The position numbers and the translations under genes were made by a program. Below, piece after piece: positions 9,630 through 19,514 of a stretch of 55,538 nucleotides of DNA. How positions within the stretch are numbered: position 1 is the first letter of the stretch; the number at the start of each line of letters is the position of its first letter. The stretch comes from Chthonomonadales bacterium (GTDB lineage Bacteria > Armatimonadota > Chthonomonadetes > Chthonomonadales > CAJBBX01): positions 1-55,538 of the forward strand of contig DAIDHP010000026.1 in NCBI GenBank assembly GCA_027459625.1, given 5' to 3'. The notes under the pieces were generated by a model, which saw nothing but the letters and a program-made list of their open reading frames with translations, searched no databases and was not told where the DNA came from.

Positions 9630-10482
9630 GATATATGGAAAATGGCGGCAGGATACCGTTTTGCGCAGTCTTTTTGACGCCGTAGTTGCCCTTTGGGCTA
9701 TGCATTGCAAGAACCAGTGACAGGCGTCCGATGTCGGTGTCCGCATCGTCCACGGTGGTAATGGCGGTATCGGACAGGTTGCCAACGTAGGAGAGATCGC
9801 AGTCGGAAGGCTCCGCATATAACGTCGTTACGCCGGATCGCTTAAGTTGCGTGATGAATGGAACGACAATGTTATTGGCCTCCTCACTATTCATATCCGA
9901 GGATCCGCCAACAAGGATCACATAGCTGTTTTTATGCGAGTACTCTCCGTCCAAGTCAATAACATTATAACTGGAAAGTGTGTTCATATCCCCTTGCTTC
10001 TCCCCTTTCGCGATGGCGAAGGCGATGGTGCGCAGGATGGATGCCGTGGAGCGGGTAAGTTTGGGGTGGGTCTTTTGAAGAGCGGTGATGATTTCGGTTA
10101 AGTTCATTTCCAGCCTTGCAGCGAAATCCTTGTTGAAAGTTGTGACGCTCGTCACTACCGCGCCCGCCTGTTGAAGCGTGTCGCGAATCTTACTCACAGT
10201 GTCGGGATAATCACCCACCTGCACCAAGGCGACATGAACACCCTGCAATTGATTTCCAATCAAACGCGGAGTGAGCGCGGTGATGAAATCGGATGATTGC
10301 TGATTATCCTCGCGGAGAGCTACGACCTCGTTGTTGAATTGGGATTTCAATTCCTCCAAACGTTTGGTTTGTCGTTCGACGATAGCGCTCTTCACAAATG
10401 AACTGCCAATGATTATCCCTATTCCCAAAGCGAGAAATATGGCGGATATGGTGGCGATATGATAGCGAAATCCGGGAATCAT
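9598..10482 (-). CDS. SteB/MctB-type envelope protein (annotated as copper transporter family)
   Basis: This 294-residue protein starts with a short cytoplasmic end and a single membrane helix (about residues 7-28, rich in I, A, G and L). A coiled coil of E, K, L and Q follows (about 32-65), then an extracytoplasmic alpha/beta domain. That layout and the opening PGFRYHIATISAIFLALGIG match the family named MctB (mycobacterial copper transport) and SteB (corynebacterial cell-wall assembly with SteA). Copper transport is a family label, and I see no metal motif. The gene lies directly after steA, with AGGA nine bases before the ATG. Confidence 0.82.
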   Translation of the reverse strand: MIPGFRYHIATISAIFLALGIGIIIGSSFVKSAIVERQTKRLEELKSQFNNEVVALREDNQQSSDFITALTPRLIGNQLQGVHVALVQVGDYPDTVSKIRDTLQQAGAVVTSVTTFNKDFAARLEMNLTEIITALQKTHPKLTRSTASILRTIAFAIAKGEKQGDMNTLSSYNVIDLDGEYSHKNSYVILVGGSSDMNSEEANNIVVPFITQLKRSGVTTLYAEPSDCDLSYVGNLSDTAITTVDDADTDIGRLSLVLAMHSPKGNYGVKKTAQNGILPPFSIYHDIHSNSSIQ

Positions 10483-10554
10483 AGAGATCTATCCTGTTTC
10501 CAGCGTGTTTGATCACCTTGCATTATATCATCCGACGCAACGTATGTCACCCTC

Positions 10555-11715
10555 TCACCAATGAATACGCATGGACCTTAGCGAAAGACGCAATGTATTG
10601 ATGACGGTGCGGAACCAAGGTGAATACATGATAATAACCATAACGGGAAACAGAGCGGAGATGATTAAAAGTGTAATCTCCTTGGCGATGGAGCGGTTTC
10701 TCTCCGCCCATAGTCTACCAATTCCTTTGGCGTCCACCAATTTCGATCCGGTCCGTAATCGTACAAGAAAAGTGCTCGCCATACCCGCTCTGCCCTTATC
10801 CAGAAACTCAACCAACGAAAAATGCGTTCCAACCGCCACTATCAGGGAAGCCCCCTTTTCATCCGCGAGGATTACCGCCATGTCTTCGCTCGTGCCCGGC
10901 ACGTGAAACACCTTCGCAGACAACCCCAGTTGGTTGATTCTATCCATTCCCGGTGCGTCCCGGTTATCCTTGCAATAACCGTGCACCACCAACTCCGCCC
11001 CGCACATTAGAGCCCGGTCACTAACGCTGTCCATGTCGCCGAGGATGATATCCGGACGCAAACCGAGTTCCAAAAGCGCATCCGCTCCGCCATCCACCCC
11101 GATCAGAACAGGGCGGACGTCGCGAAGATAGGGGATGATGGCCATCAGGTCGGACTTATACCCCTCGCCGCGCACGACAATCATCACGTGCCTGCCTTGA
11201 ACGGGGGTCTTAATCTCCGGCACGTCCACGGGATCGAGCAGAAGCGATTTTTCCTCGACCAAATACTCCAATGTGTTTCGTGCGAACGCATCCAACTCGG
11301 AGCTGATATTGCGTTTCGCTCGTTCCATAAGCTCATCAAGCCGATCCTGAGTGATTCTCGTTACTTTGGCTTCAAATCCGTCATCCGTACGGATCACATC
11401 ATGGTCGATTGTGACACTCGGGTTTTTCAACTCCGTAACATATCTGAAAAACAGGTCTCCGGCGCCATCCAGCAACGGGATACCGGACTCCAGTAAAATC
11501 TTAGGACCCTGATTGGGGTATTTGCCGCTTACGCTGGAGACTGCGTTGATGACGGCGGCGACATGGCAATCGGCTAAGGATCGCGCCGCTGTTGCATCCA
11601 AATCAAAATGATGGATCAATGCGATGTCGCCCGGCTTCAATCTTTTCACAAGATTTTTTGTGCGAGTATCCGCTTTGATCGGGCCCTGTATGAGTAATCC
11701 GTTGTTTGTATTCAT
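10555..11715 (-). CDS. steA: SteA-like cytokinetic-ring protein (thiamine pyrophosphokinase-like fold)
   Basis: At 386 residues this matches SteA-type proteins. It has an N-terminal domain (HHFDLDATAARSL, GKYPNQGP), then a domain related to thiamine pyrophosphokinase with VDGGADALLELGLRPDIILG and DMDSVSD, and a C-terminal membrane helix followed by a basic tail. In Corynebacterium SteA acts with SteB in cell division and wall assembly. The enzymatic role of the kinase-like domain is unproven. A TTG at 11766 overlaps the nadE stop, but the ATG at 11715 with AGGACGG upstream is the better start. It lies within the nadE-steA-mctB run. Confidence 0.85.
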   Translation of the reverse strand: MNTNNGLLIQGPIKADTRTKNLVKRLKPGDIALIHHFDLDATAARSLADCHVAAVINAVSSVSGKYPNQGPKILLESGIPLLDGAGDLFFRYVTELKNPSVTIDHDVIRTDDGFEAKVTRITQDRLDELMERAKRNISSELDAFARNTLEYLVEEKSLLLDPVDVPEIKTPVQGRHVMIVVRGEGYKSDLMAIIPYLRDVRPVLIGVDGGADALLELGLRPDIILGDMDSVSDRALMCGAELVVHGYCKDNRDAPGMDRINQLGLSAKVFHVPGTSEDMAVILADEKGASLIVAVGTHFSLVEFLDKGRAGMASTFLVRLRTGSKLVDAKGIGRLWAERNRSIAKEITLLIISALFPVMVIIMYSPWFRTVINTLRLSLRSMRIHW

Positions 11716-11762
11716 TAACCCGTCCTGATGAGGGGACATACGAATGTTGCGATTGGATGTAT

Positions 11763-12626
11763 TCAATAGTCCACCGGACGAAGGTAATAATCGTTTATGG
11801 AGGTTACGGATAGCATGGCGGTCGTCGGCATGTGTCGCTTCCAGTGGGTCGTATCCACTTTACGTTTCACGAGTTGAACATCGGATTCATTGAATCCCAT
11901 ACGGATAAGTCGGTCCGAAGAATAACCGCGCAGAAGATAAAAAAGGATGCGATCTGCTTTCGGATAGGATATTCCGAAATCCCCTTCATCCGTTTGCCCG
12001 ACGATTAGATCCGCCGATGCCGGTTTGTTTACGATTACTTCCGGCACGCCTATATGGCGTGAGAGTTGCCACACCTGCGTCTTGTATAGGTCGCCCAATG
12101 GATTGACAGGAGGGGAGTCATCGGCGTGCCAGGTGAAGTACCCGAACAGTCTTTCCGTTTTGTTTCCGGTTCCAATCGGCAATGCGGTGAGCCTTTCGGA
12201 TTGATCAAAAAGTATGATCATCCTCTCCCGCGCCATCACGTTCCCGCGTCTTCTGCTATTGGCGTCAGGTTCGAACTTCAAATATCCTTCCACCGCGTCC
12301 GTGATTTCAATCTTCCTGCAGGATATGCCCAATGTATCCGCCACAAGTTGGGCGTGCTCCAAGCTTTCCGAACTGCTGGTGCGATAAGGCATTCGAATGC
12401 CGTATACGTTCTCCTTGCCTAGCGCCAAGGCGCAAAGATATGCCGTAAGAGAAGAGTCCACCCCACCGGAGAGTCCCACCACAGCTTTCTCGAATCCTCG
12501 TCTTCGGCATATTTCATCCTTTAAAAATGCGACGAGCCAATCGGCAACCAAAGGGGCGTTTATCTGTAGATTTCGCTCGCATTCCGGATCGAACGGAGGC
12601 GCGAATATAACCGGATATATGCTCAT
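11763..12626 (-). CDS. nadE: NAD(+) synthetase, synthetase domain only
   Basis: This 287-residue enzyme of the N-type ATP pyrophosphatase family amidates nicotinic acid adenine dinucleotide to NAD. The PP-loop GLSGGVDSS is near residues 49-57. PIGTGNKTE, the YFTWHADD segment and PLGDLYKTQVW are further synthetase signatures. It lacks the fused N-terminal glutaminase found in long NadE proteins, but an amidase gene ends 25 bases upstream on the same strand. The pair probably forms a glutamine-dependent system from two polypeptides. The start at MSIYPV avoids a long unconserved extension that would overlap the upstream gene. Confidence 0.92.
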   Translation of the reverse strand: MSIYPVIFAPPFDPECERNLQINAPLVADWLVAFLKDEICRRRGFEKAVVGLSGGVDSSLTAYLCALALGKENVYGIRMPYRTSSSESLEHAQLVADTLGISCRKIEITDAVEGYLKFEPDANSRRRGNVMARERMIILFDQSERLTALPIGTGNKTERLFGYFTWHADDSPPVNPLGDLYKTQVWQLSRHIGVPEVIVNKPASADLIVGQTDEGDFGISYPKADRILFYLLRGYSSDRLIRMGFNESDVQLVKRKVDTTHWKRHMPTTAMLSVTSINDYYLRPVDY

Positions 12627-12651
12627 GTGAAAATTCTCGATAATCGTGATT

Positions 12652-13572
12652 TCAAATTCTATGAGGGCCTCTTGCGATGAAGTCCATCTCCATTGCGAGA
12701 TCCCCAACATTCGCTTCCAAATCCGTTAGTAATGGGGATCCCGCTCTCACAATGGCGACATCGTCCAAATCTATGTCCGCCACAACCAGGCATTCGTCCA
12801 TTGCTGAACCGATGGCTACCGTTTTGCCCCATGGGTCTATGATACATGAGGATCCCGTGAACCCCTTTCCCCCTTCAAACCCCACTAGACCGGAGTAGAC
12901 CACAAACACGCTGTGTTCTTCGGCGATGGCGGGAAGGAGTGTCGCCCATTTCGATATATTGCCCACCTGCTCACCGCTGAACTCTCGTCCCGGAGAGGCG
13001 CTAAGGATATAGATGATTTGAGCGCCTTTCAATGCGGCGATGGAAGATGTAATGGAATGCCACACATCCTCGCATATCAGAACGGCGACGCGCCCGAACC
13101 GTGTATCGAATGTTCTAATCGTCCTTCCTCTCGCCACAAATCGTTTCTCGTCAAACACTCCATAGGTCGGAAGGAAAAACTTACGATGCACGTGGACTAT
13201 TCCTGATTGATCTTCGCCAGGCTTGCCTTTGCCCAACGATAAATACATGGCCGAATTGTAGTATTTGCCGTCGTCGAGTTCGTAAAAACCCGTAATCATA
13301 TCCAATTTTCCGGTATCGCCCTGTGTTCGCTCCAAATAGATGCGATGAATATCCTTGAAGAGTTCCTCGGGGGTCTTCGACACCTCTCTAACGCCGCCTT
13401 CCAGAAAGTATCCGGATAGTACCGTTTCGGGGAATACGATGACGTCCGGAGGGCTGTCCATGGATTCGGCTTGGGAAATTACATCCCCAATTTTACATAG
13501 ATTGTGCCGGTAATCTCCCTTTTTCGGTTTGATTTGCGCCGTTAAAATCCTAAAAGCCACTTGCAACTCCAC
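12652..13572 (-). CDS. Nitrilase-superfamily amidohydrolase, probable glutaminase partner of NadE
   Basis: A 306-residue carbon-nitrogen hydrolase with the Glu-Lys-Cys triad: Glu in FPETVLSGY (about residue 48), Lys in HRKFFLPTYG and Cys in LICEDVWHS. These are the same contexts as in the glutaminase domain of long NAD synthetases (RKxxLPxYxVFDExRYF). It is first in the minus-strand train, 25 bases before nadE, and has its own strong promoter, so it probably delivers ammonia from glutamine to NadE. Standalone amidases of this family can act on other amides, so the substrate is an inference from context. Confidence 0.82.
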   Translation of the reverse strand: MELQVAFRILTAQIKPKKGDYRHNLCKIGDVISQAESMDSPPDVIVFPETVLSGYFLEGGVREVSKTPEELFKDIHRIYLERTQGDTGKLDMITGFYELDDGKYYNSAMYLSLGKGKPGEDQSGIVHVHRKFFLPTYGVFDEKRFVARGRTIRTFDTRFGRVAVLICEDVWHSITSSIAALKGAQIIYILSASPGREFSGEQVGNISKWATLLPAIAEEHSVFVVYSGLVGFEGGKGFTGSSCIIDPWGKTVAIGSAMDECLVVADIDLDDVAIVRAGSPLLTDLEANVGDLAMEMDFIARGPHRI

Positions 13573-13610
13573 GGTTATAGCGGTTGGAATCCATCAGATG
13601 CGATATCGAA

Positions 13611-13639
13611 ACTATACACAGTATATCTCAATGTGTCAA
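13611..13639 (-). promoter_or_regulatory. Sigma-70-type promoter for the amidase-nadE-steA train
   Basis: On the minus strand, TTGACA (13639-13634) is followed by 17 bases and TATAGT (13616-13611). The predicted transcription start is near 13604, about 30 bases before the amidase ATG. It is the strongest promoter match in the divergent region 13573-13870. I see no equally good plus-strand promoter for tilS there; CATAAT near 13807 lacks a clear -35. Confidence 0.75.
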
Positions 13640-13870
13640 TAAATACACTTTTATACAACATACCTTAACCGAGCAAATGATTGCAAAATCACCTGGAGAT
13701 AGATGATTAGACGAGGATGCAATAAATCCAAATGTTTCTTGGTAATGGCGGTCACGCATTCATCCCCGCCATCCACCCCATGAAGGATTTTTCATCGCTC
13801 CGTAGCATAATATTACATGGAAAAGGAATAATGCATTTTCAGGCTCCGAACTGGAACAAGGGGCGTAACT

Positions 13871-15283
13871 GTGCTGAATCTATTGGAGAAAATCAAATGT
13901 TATATCCAATCCGGGAATCTTCTTAACGAAGGGGATTCCATTCTGATTGCCGTGTCAGGCGGTCGGGACTCCTGCACCCTGTTGCATTCGATGCATCTTT
14001 TGCGGGAGGAATTCCATTTGCAAATCGCTGCGGCGCATTTTAATCACGGGTTTCGAGGAGAGGAATCCGACGGGGACGAGGAGTTTGTCCGTCGTTTATG
14101 CGACCAGCTAGGGGTTCCATGTCACTCTCAAAAATGCGACCTTCCGGAAAGAATGAAATTGACACACTTAAGCGCCCAGGAGACTGCAAGGATCGCGCGC
14201 TATGAATATCTTTCTCATACTGCGCGAACAATCATGGCTTCGAAAATCCTATTGGGGCACACGCTTGACGATCAAACCGAAACCATATTGCTGAATATCA
14301 TCCGTGGGACCGGAGTGGAGGGGCTAAAGGGGATGCTTCCGTCCAGGAATGGAATGGTGCGTCCTTTGCTATGCCTCACCAGAGAGGAGACCGGGAAGTA
14401 CTGCGAAGCCACAGGCATTGCGTATCGAACGGATAGATCCAACGCATCCGTGAAGTATATGAGAAACCGTATTCGTTTGGAGCTTTTACCGCTGTTACGA
14501 AAAGAATATAACCCTTGCATTGATCAATCTCTCCGAAGATTGGGGGATATAGCGTATGAGGAATCCAAATTCATCGATGATTGGGTGAACGAAATAGCTT
14601 CGCGCGTTCTTCACTCCGTATCGGATGGGGTCGTTTTCATGGTCGAGGACCTACTGTCGCAGCCTCTTGCGCTCCGTCGACGCCTCATACGACACGCCAT
14701 CGAAATGATCCAAGGGTCCGATGAGAACGTCACCTTCGACCAGATTCAATCATTTCTCGATGAAATGACAATAAGCCGAAATGGGGTGACATGGGAGAAA
14801 ACCTTGCAGGGAGGGAGGGTGCGACTGAGGCTGAGTAACGGCAAAGGAAGCATACGCCATTTATCCCCTCAGGTCTCAGTGCTTCCGTTTGAATATCAAC
14901 TGAATATCCCTGGTGTCACCCCGATAACCGCAGTGAATGCCGAGTTGGAATGCCGATATTCTAACCAATTTGAAATGATACGATCTTCCAATCCGTATAT
15001 GGCATGGATGGATGTTGATAAGCTATCCTTTCCGCTCATACTCCGAAACCGTCGCTCCGGGGATCGGTTCATACCATTGGGGATGCAGGAACCCGTGAAG
15101 TTGAAAGATTACCTCATCGGAAAAAAGGTTCCAAAGGGGCAAAAGGATCTCATCGCAATTATCTCGGATGCGAACGGGATAGTATGGGTCGCCGGTTACA
15201 CGATTAACGATCGTGTGAAAATAACGGATGATACGCGAACTTGCATGATATGCGAAATGAGATATCTCGTGAAATCCGTGTGA
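13871..15283 (+). CDS. tilS: tRNA(Ile)-lysidine synthase
   Basis: This 470-residue enzyme attaches lysine to C34 of the tRNA that reads AUA codons, using ATP. The PP-loop VSGGRDSCTLLH is near residues 30-41, with HFNHGFRGEESDGDEEFV after it and GHTLDDQTET as the second family signature. A C-terminal domain with RNRRSGDRFIPLGM and KLKDYLIGKKVP is the typical TilS end. Start is a GTG (GTG CTG AAT); the length is normal. It precedes ftsH on the same strand, an old and common neighbourhood in bacteria, though a promoter lies between them here. Confidence 0.93.
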   Translation: MLNLLEKIKCYIQSGNLLNEGDSILIAVSGGRDSCTLLHSMHLLREEFHLQIAAAHFNHGFRGEESDGDEEFVRRLCDQLGVPCHSQKCDLPERMKLTHLSAQETARIARYEYLSHTARTIMASKILLGHTLDDQTETILLNIIRGTGVEGLKGMLPSRNGMVRPLLCLTREETGKYCEATGIAYRTDRSNASVKYMRNRIRLELLPLLRKEYNPCIDQSLRRLGDIAYEESKFIDDWVNEIASRVLHSVSDGVVFMVEDLLSQPLALRRRLIRHAIEMIQGSDENVTFDQIQSFLDEMTISRNGVTWEKTLQGGRVRLRLSNGKGSIRHLSPQVSVLPFEYQLNIPGVTPITAVNAELECRYSNQFEMIRSSNPYMAWMDVDKLSFPLILRNRRSGDRFIPLGMQEPVKLKDYLIGKKVPKGQKDLIAIISDANGIVWVAGYTINDRVKITDDTRTCMICEMRYLVKSV

Positions 15284-15368
15284 TTTGGTCAATTCAAACA
15301 TCCGCATAGTTAAATACGAATGATGGCGCCCTCCGACGTGTGGAATGATAAATGAGCATGTCGTAATA

Positions 15369-15377
15369 TGTTATAAT
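15369..15377 (+). promoter_or_regulatory. Extended -10 promoter upstream of ftsH
   Basis: TGTTATAAT gives a perfect TATAAT (15372-15377) with a TGn extension. The -35 region at the right spacing is weak, as is usual for extended -10 promoters. It would leave a 5' leader of about 120 bases before the chosen ftsH start. Confidence 0.55.
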
Positions 15378-15507
15378 ATAGGGTAGTTGTAAAATTCCTC
15401 CGAACATATCTCCGCAAGCGAAATCCAGATTCATGTATGGAGCTTGCATGCAGGTATTTTACAATTACCGATTGTTTGAGATTAAAGAGCTCAGCCGGGA
15501 GGTTATT

Positions 15508-17475
15508 TTGGGTAACAGAGGTGTTCGGTGGCTTATCACCATTGCGATGATCGTCTTGGTGATTTTCGCCCTGCAACAGAAAAATTTCGGGAAATGGGGG
15601 GAGGCTCCTCAAACCCTTAGCTATTATCAATTTCTGAATGAAGTGAATTCAGGCAACGTTAAGAGTGGGGAGATTGAAAACAACCAGTTTACTGGAACAT
15701 ATTTGAAGCCGCCGGACGGGGTTAAGACCGACCAGTTTAATGTTGACCTCAACCCATCCCAGCAATCACGATATGAGCTTGAGAAACTGCTTTATCAGCA
15801 TCATGTGGATTTCAAATTCTCGTTCCCATTCATTTCAGGCGCAATCGGAAGTTTCCTGGTATACGGTCTTCTCTCGTTTTTGATTATGGGCGGGCTTCTG
15901 TACTTCTTCATGCGCCAAGCTCAATCCGGTGGCAATCAAGCTCTGTCCTTCGGTCGTTCGCGTGCCAAACGGCTGGGTGAAAATGTGCCGAAGATCACAT
16001 TCGATGACGTGGCGGGAGTGGAGGAGGCGAAAACGGAGCTTGAGGAGATTGTTGAGTTCCTCAAAAACTCCAAGAAGTTTCAAGCCTTGGGCGCTAAGAT
16101 ACCTAAAGGCGTACTGCTACTTGGACCTCCCGGATGCGGCAAGACTATGTTGGCGCGCGCAATCGCCGGAGAGGCGGGCGTACCGTTCTTTCATATTTCC
16201 GGATCGGATTTCGTCGAGATGTTTGTAGGTGTCGGAGCAAGCCGAGTGCGCGATCTGTTCGATACCGCGAAAAGCAATCGACCTTCGCTGATATTTATTG
16301 ACGAAATTGACGCCGTTGGGCGCCAGCGCGGTGCGGGTCTAGGCGGTGGTCATGACGAACGAGAGCAAACGTTGAATCAATTGCTCGTCGAGATGGATGG
16401 ATTTGATGCTAATTCCGGTGTAATCATGATCGCGGCGACAAACCGCCCGGACGTGCTTGATCCCGCCCTTTTGCGACCAGGTCGCTTTGACCGTAGGATT
16501 GTGGTGGACGCCCCCGATGCGAGAGGTCGCAAGGCGATTTTCAAAGTCCATTTGCGCGGCAAGCCGCTGTCATTTGATACGAACGAGGAGGAGCGGGAGA
16601 AGGTGCTGGATAATCTCTCCAAGCGCACCCCAGGATTCACCGGAGCGGATATCGCCAACTTGGTGAACGAAGCAGCATTGCTCGCAGCGCGTCATGACAA
16701 GACTAAAATTACGATGGAGGAGTTCGAGATGTCCATCGATCGAGTCATTGCCGGTCCTGAACGCAAGAGCCGAGTTCTGAATGACGCCACTCGCAAGCGA
16801 ACCGCCTATCATGAAGCGGGTCATGCAATCGTCGGGGAGTTGCTTCCAAATGCGGATCCGGTCCATAAGGTCAGCATCCTTCCTCGTGGCATGGCGCTCG
16901 GTATCACGATCAGCCTGCCCGTCGAGGATCGGTACAATGTGACCAAATCCGAAATGGAGGATATGATCTGCATGGCTCTTAGCGGAAGAGTCGCGGAGGA
17001 ATTAGTCTTTGGGGATATCGACACAGGCGCGGCGAATGACTTGGATAAGGCGACCGACATGGCGCGAGCCATGGTGTGCGAATACGGGATGAGCGAAAGA
17101 CTCGGTCCGCTGCGTTTGGGAAGAAGACATGGGAATCCGTTCCTCGGGCGTGACCTTATGGAGGATCGTGATTATTCCGAAGATGTCGCAAAGGCGATTG
17201 ACGAAGAGGTGCGTTCCATTATAGAGCGCAACTATTCCAGGAGCAAAGAACTTCTCTTGCAATACAGAGAAAAACTTGAGCTTATTACGGACAACCTTAT
17301 AAAAAATGAGACACTCGATAGGGAAGTTTTCCTCGCGCTGATGAATGGTGAAACTCCGGCATCGCTCTCGCAGGATACCATACCTCCTTCGGAGAACCAA
17401 AATACGCCCGAGTGTGGCGATCAAAGCCCCACTCCACTTGATACGCATTTTTATCCGGAGCCCGGCCCGGCGTAA
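15508..17475 (+). CDS. ftsH: ATP-dependent zinc metalloprotease FtsH
   Basis: A membrane-anchored AAA+ protease that degrades unfolded membrane proteins and regulators. Two N-terminal membrane helices ([15 protein letters not shown] and [18 protein letters not shown]) flank a periplasmic domain. Then come Walker A GPPGCGKT, Walker B LIFIDEID, the SRH segment [20 protein letters not shown] and the zinc site HEAGH, with the third ligand Asp in [10 protein letters not shown]. The tail is Pro- and acid-rich. The TTG at 15508 has GGGAGG five bases upstream and gives 655 residues. An in-frame ATG at 15433 would add 25 residues but lacks a ribosome site. Confidence 0.95.
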   Translation: MGNRGVRWLITIAMIVLVIFALQQKNFGKWGEAPQTLSYYQFLNEVNSGNVKSGEIENNQFTGTYLKPPDGVKTDQFNVDLNPSQQSRYELEKLLYQHHVDFKFSFPFISGAIGSFLVYGLLSFLIMGGLLYFFMRQAQSGGNQALSFGRSRAKRLGENVPKITFDDVAGVEEAKTELEEIVEFLKNSKKFQALGAKIPKGVLLLGPPGCGKTMLARAIAGEAGVPFFHISGSDFVEMFVGVGASRVRDLFDTAKSNRPSLIFIDEIDAVGRQRGAGLGGGHDEREQTLNQLLVEMDGFDANSGVIMIAATNRPDVLDPALLRPGRFDRRIVVDAPDARGRKAIFKVHLRGKPLSFDTNEEEREKVLDNLSKRTPGFTGADIANLVNEAALLAARHDKTKITMEEFEMSIDRVIAGPERKSRVLNDATRKRTAYHEAGHAIVGELLPNADPVHKVSILPRGMALGITISLPVEDRYNVTKSEMEDMICMALSGRVAEELVFGDIDTGAANDLDKATDMARAMVCEYGMSERLGPLRLGRRHGNPFLGRDLMEDRDYSEDVAKAIDEEVRSIIERNYSRSKELLLQYREKLELITDNLIKNETLDREVFLALMNGETPASLSQDTIPPSENQNTPECGDQSPTPLDTHFYPEPGPA

Positions 17476-17502
17476 CCGGTCACTCGCTAAAGTGGACGAC
17501 TA

Positions 17503-17532
17503 TCAAGCAGGCGTGAGGACACGCCTGCTTGA
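17503..17532. repeat. Perfect inverted repeat between ftsH and typA
   Basis: TCAAGCAGGCGTG, loop AGGA, then the exact complement: a 13-bp stem that starts 28 bases after the ftsH stop. No T-run follows, so it is not a standard rho-independent terminator. It could protect the ftsH 3' end or act in rho-assisted termination. Confidence 0.6.
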
Positions 17533-17651
17533 ATTATGCAAAATGGACTTAACTGAACAGGTGATTGCAAAATTGGCGTATCGACATAATTACCTAGCAT
17601 GATTTGCTGATTTCGCATACACCTCCGGTTGTTTAGGAAAGAGGATATTTA

Positions 17652-19514
17652 TTGGAACGACACATACGTAATATCGCTATCATAGCGCACGTGGATCATG
17701 GAAAGACCACCCTTGTGGATGGTATGCTGCGTCAAGGGAATGTTTTTCGCTCCAACCAGAACATAGCCGAAAGAGTTATGGATTCCATGGATCAGGAGCG
17801 TGAGCGAGGGATCACCATAGTGAGCAAAAACACGGCGATACTCTATCATCCCGTGGACGCCCATCCCAACGACCCGGCGATAAAAATCAACATCGTGGAT
17901 ACTCCAGGTCACGCCGATTTTGGCGGAGAGGTGGAGCGGGTGATGAGCATGGTGGACGGGGCGCTGTTGCTGGTGGACGCCGTCGAGGGGCCGATGCCGC
18001 AAACCCGTTTCGTGCTGAGAAAGGCGTTGCAAGCGGGATTGCGGGTTATCGTCGTCGTGAATAAAATAGATCGGCATGAAGCCCGCCCCGATTACGTCAT
18101 TGATACGACCTTTGATCTTTTCGCCCAGCTGGGCGCCAATGATGAGCAGCTAGATTTTCCCATTATCTACGCCAATGCACTCTCAGGTCAGGCTACCTAT
18201 GACCCGGCGGAAGAGGGGGTGGATCTTCGTCCGCTTTTCGAGACCGTTGTGAAACATATTCCCGCTCCCAAAGGCGATGCGGACGCTCCGCTTGCAATGC
18301 TTGTCAGTTCTCTTGATTACGATGATTACCGCGGGCGTATCGCCATAGGAAAGCTCTATTCAGGTTCGGTGGAAACGAATAAGTTGGTGATCTACGCCGG
18401 TCCGGACGGAGTGCAGAAACAGGGCAAGGTGGTTACGGTGTTTGTGTTTGAAGGGCTTAAACGGCGCGAGGTGGATGTCGCCCACGCCGGGGAGATCGTC
18501 GCCCTTACCGGCATAGCCGATGTGAATATCGGAGAGACTATCACTGACAGGAACAACCCCGTTCTCCTACCTATGACGCCTGTGGATGAGCCCACGATGC
18601 GTATGACCTTTGCAGTCAACACGTCACCGTTCGCAGGACGCGAAGGGACATACTCCACTTCACGTAAGTTACGGGAGCGATTGTTCCGAGAACTGGAAAC
18701 CAATGTCTCTCTAAGGGTTGAAGAAACGGATAGTCCCGACTCCTTCCTGGTGTCCGGAAGAGGGGAACTGCATCTGGCGGTTTTGATTGAGTCCATACGA
18801 CGGGAGGGGTACGAGTTGCAGGTCTCCCAACCCGAGGTGATCTACAAAGACATCCACGGGGTGTTGTGCGAACCGATGGAAGAGGTGACCATTGATGTGA
18901 GCGAAGAGTACCAAGGGGCGGTGATAGAACAGTTGGGACGCAGAAAAGGGGAACTGGTGGACATGAACGCGCCAGGCGATGGTCATGTCCAGATGACTTA
19001 CCATGTTCCCACTAGGGGGTTACTTGGATTTCGATCTGATTTTATCACCCTTACGCGAGGCAACGGAATTTTGAATACGCTTTTCGCCGGATACGAGCCG
19101 CTTGTCGGGGAACTCGGTGTGGAGCAGAGCGGCTCTCTATTGGCTTCGGAAACCGGATTGACCACATCCTTTGGATTGCATAACGCAGAATCACGCGGAA
19201 CGCTGTTTATCGGACCTAACACCGAGGTTTACAGGGGAATGATCGTTGGAAAGCACATACGGGAAACGGATCTGGAGGTGAATGTATGCAAAACCAAGCA
19301 CCTTACAAACATGAGATCCTCCACAAGCGATGTCGCCGTTCGCCTGACTCCCCCCGTGGTGATGACGCTTGACAGAGCGATTGAATATATCGGTCCCGAC
19401 GAACTCGTTGAGGTGACTCCCAAATCCATTCGAATGCGCAAGAGAATCCTCGACACCACGCAACGACGTCGAGAGGAGCGTAAAATGGAGACATCCGGAA
19501 AGCCCGCGCACTAA
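17652..19514 (+). CDS. typA: Ribosome-binding GTPase TypA/BipA
   Basis: A 620-residue translational GTPase related to EF-G. The G1 loop is AHVDHGKTT near residues 12-20, ERGITI marks switch [13 protein letters not shown] is G3 and NKIDR is G4. The EF-G-like domains and the TypA-specific C-terminal domain ([15 protein letters not shown] onwards) follow. It assists 50S assembly and stress or cold adaptation in known bacteria. Start is TTG, with AGAGGA seven bases upstream. Its stop overlaps the end of the convergent O-antigen-ligase-type gene by four bases, leaving no room for a terminator between them. Confidence 0.94.
   Translation: MERHIRNIAIIAHVDHGKTTLVDGMLRQGNVFRSNQNIAERVMDSMDQERERGITIVSKNTAILYHPVDAHPNDPAIKINIVDTPGHADFGGEVERVMSMVDGALLLVDAVEGPMPQTRFVLRKALQAGLRVIVVVNKIDRHEARPDYVIDTTFDLFAQLGANDEQLDFPIIYANALSGQATYDPAEEGVDLRPLFETVVKHIPAPKGDADAPLAMLVSSLDYDDYRGRIAIGKLYSGSVETNKLVIYAGPDGVQKQGKVVTVFVFEGLKRREVDVAHAGEIVALTGIADVNIGETITDRNNPVLLPMTPVDEPTMRMTFAVNTSPFAGREGTYSTSRKLRERLFRELETNVSLRVEETDSPDSFLVSGRGELHLAVLIESIRREGYELQVSQPEVIYKDIHGVLCEPMEEVTIDVSEEYQGAVIEQLGRRKGELVDMNAPGDGHVQMTYHVPTRGLLGFRSDFITLTRGNGILNTLFAGYEPLVGELGVEQSGSLLASETGLTTSFGLHNAESRGTLFIGPNTEVYRGMIVGKHIRETDLEVNVCKTKHLTNMRSSTSDVAVRLTPPVVMTLDRAIEYIGPDELVEVTPKSIRMRKRILDTTQRRREERKMETSGKPAH

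Noticed and set aside
13732-13926. 64-codon frame upstream of and into tilS
   Set aside because: No ribosome site, no recognisable protein, and it overlaps the well-supported tilS start in another frame.
15433-15507. Upstream ATG for ftsH
   Set aside because: There is no ribosome site, and the 25 added residues are unlike FtsH N-termini; the TTG at 15508 has GGGAGG at good spacing.
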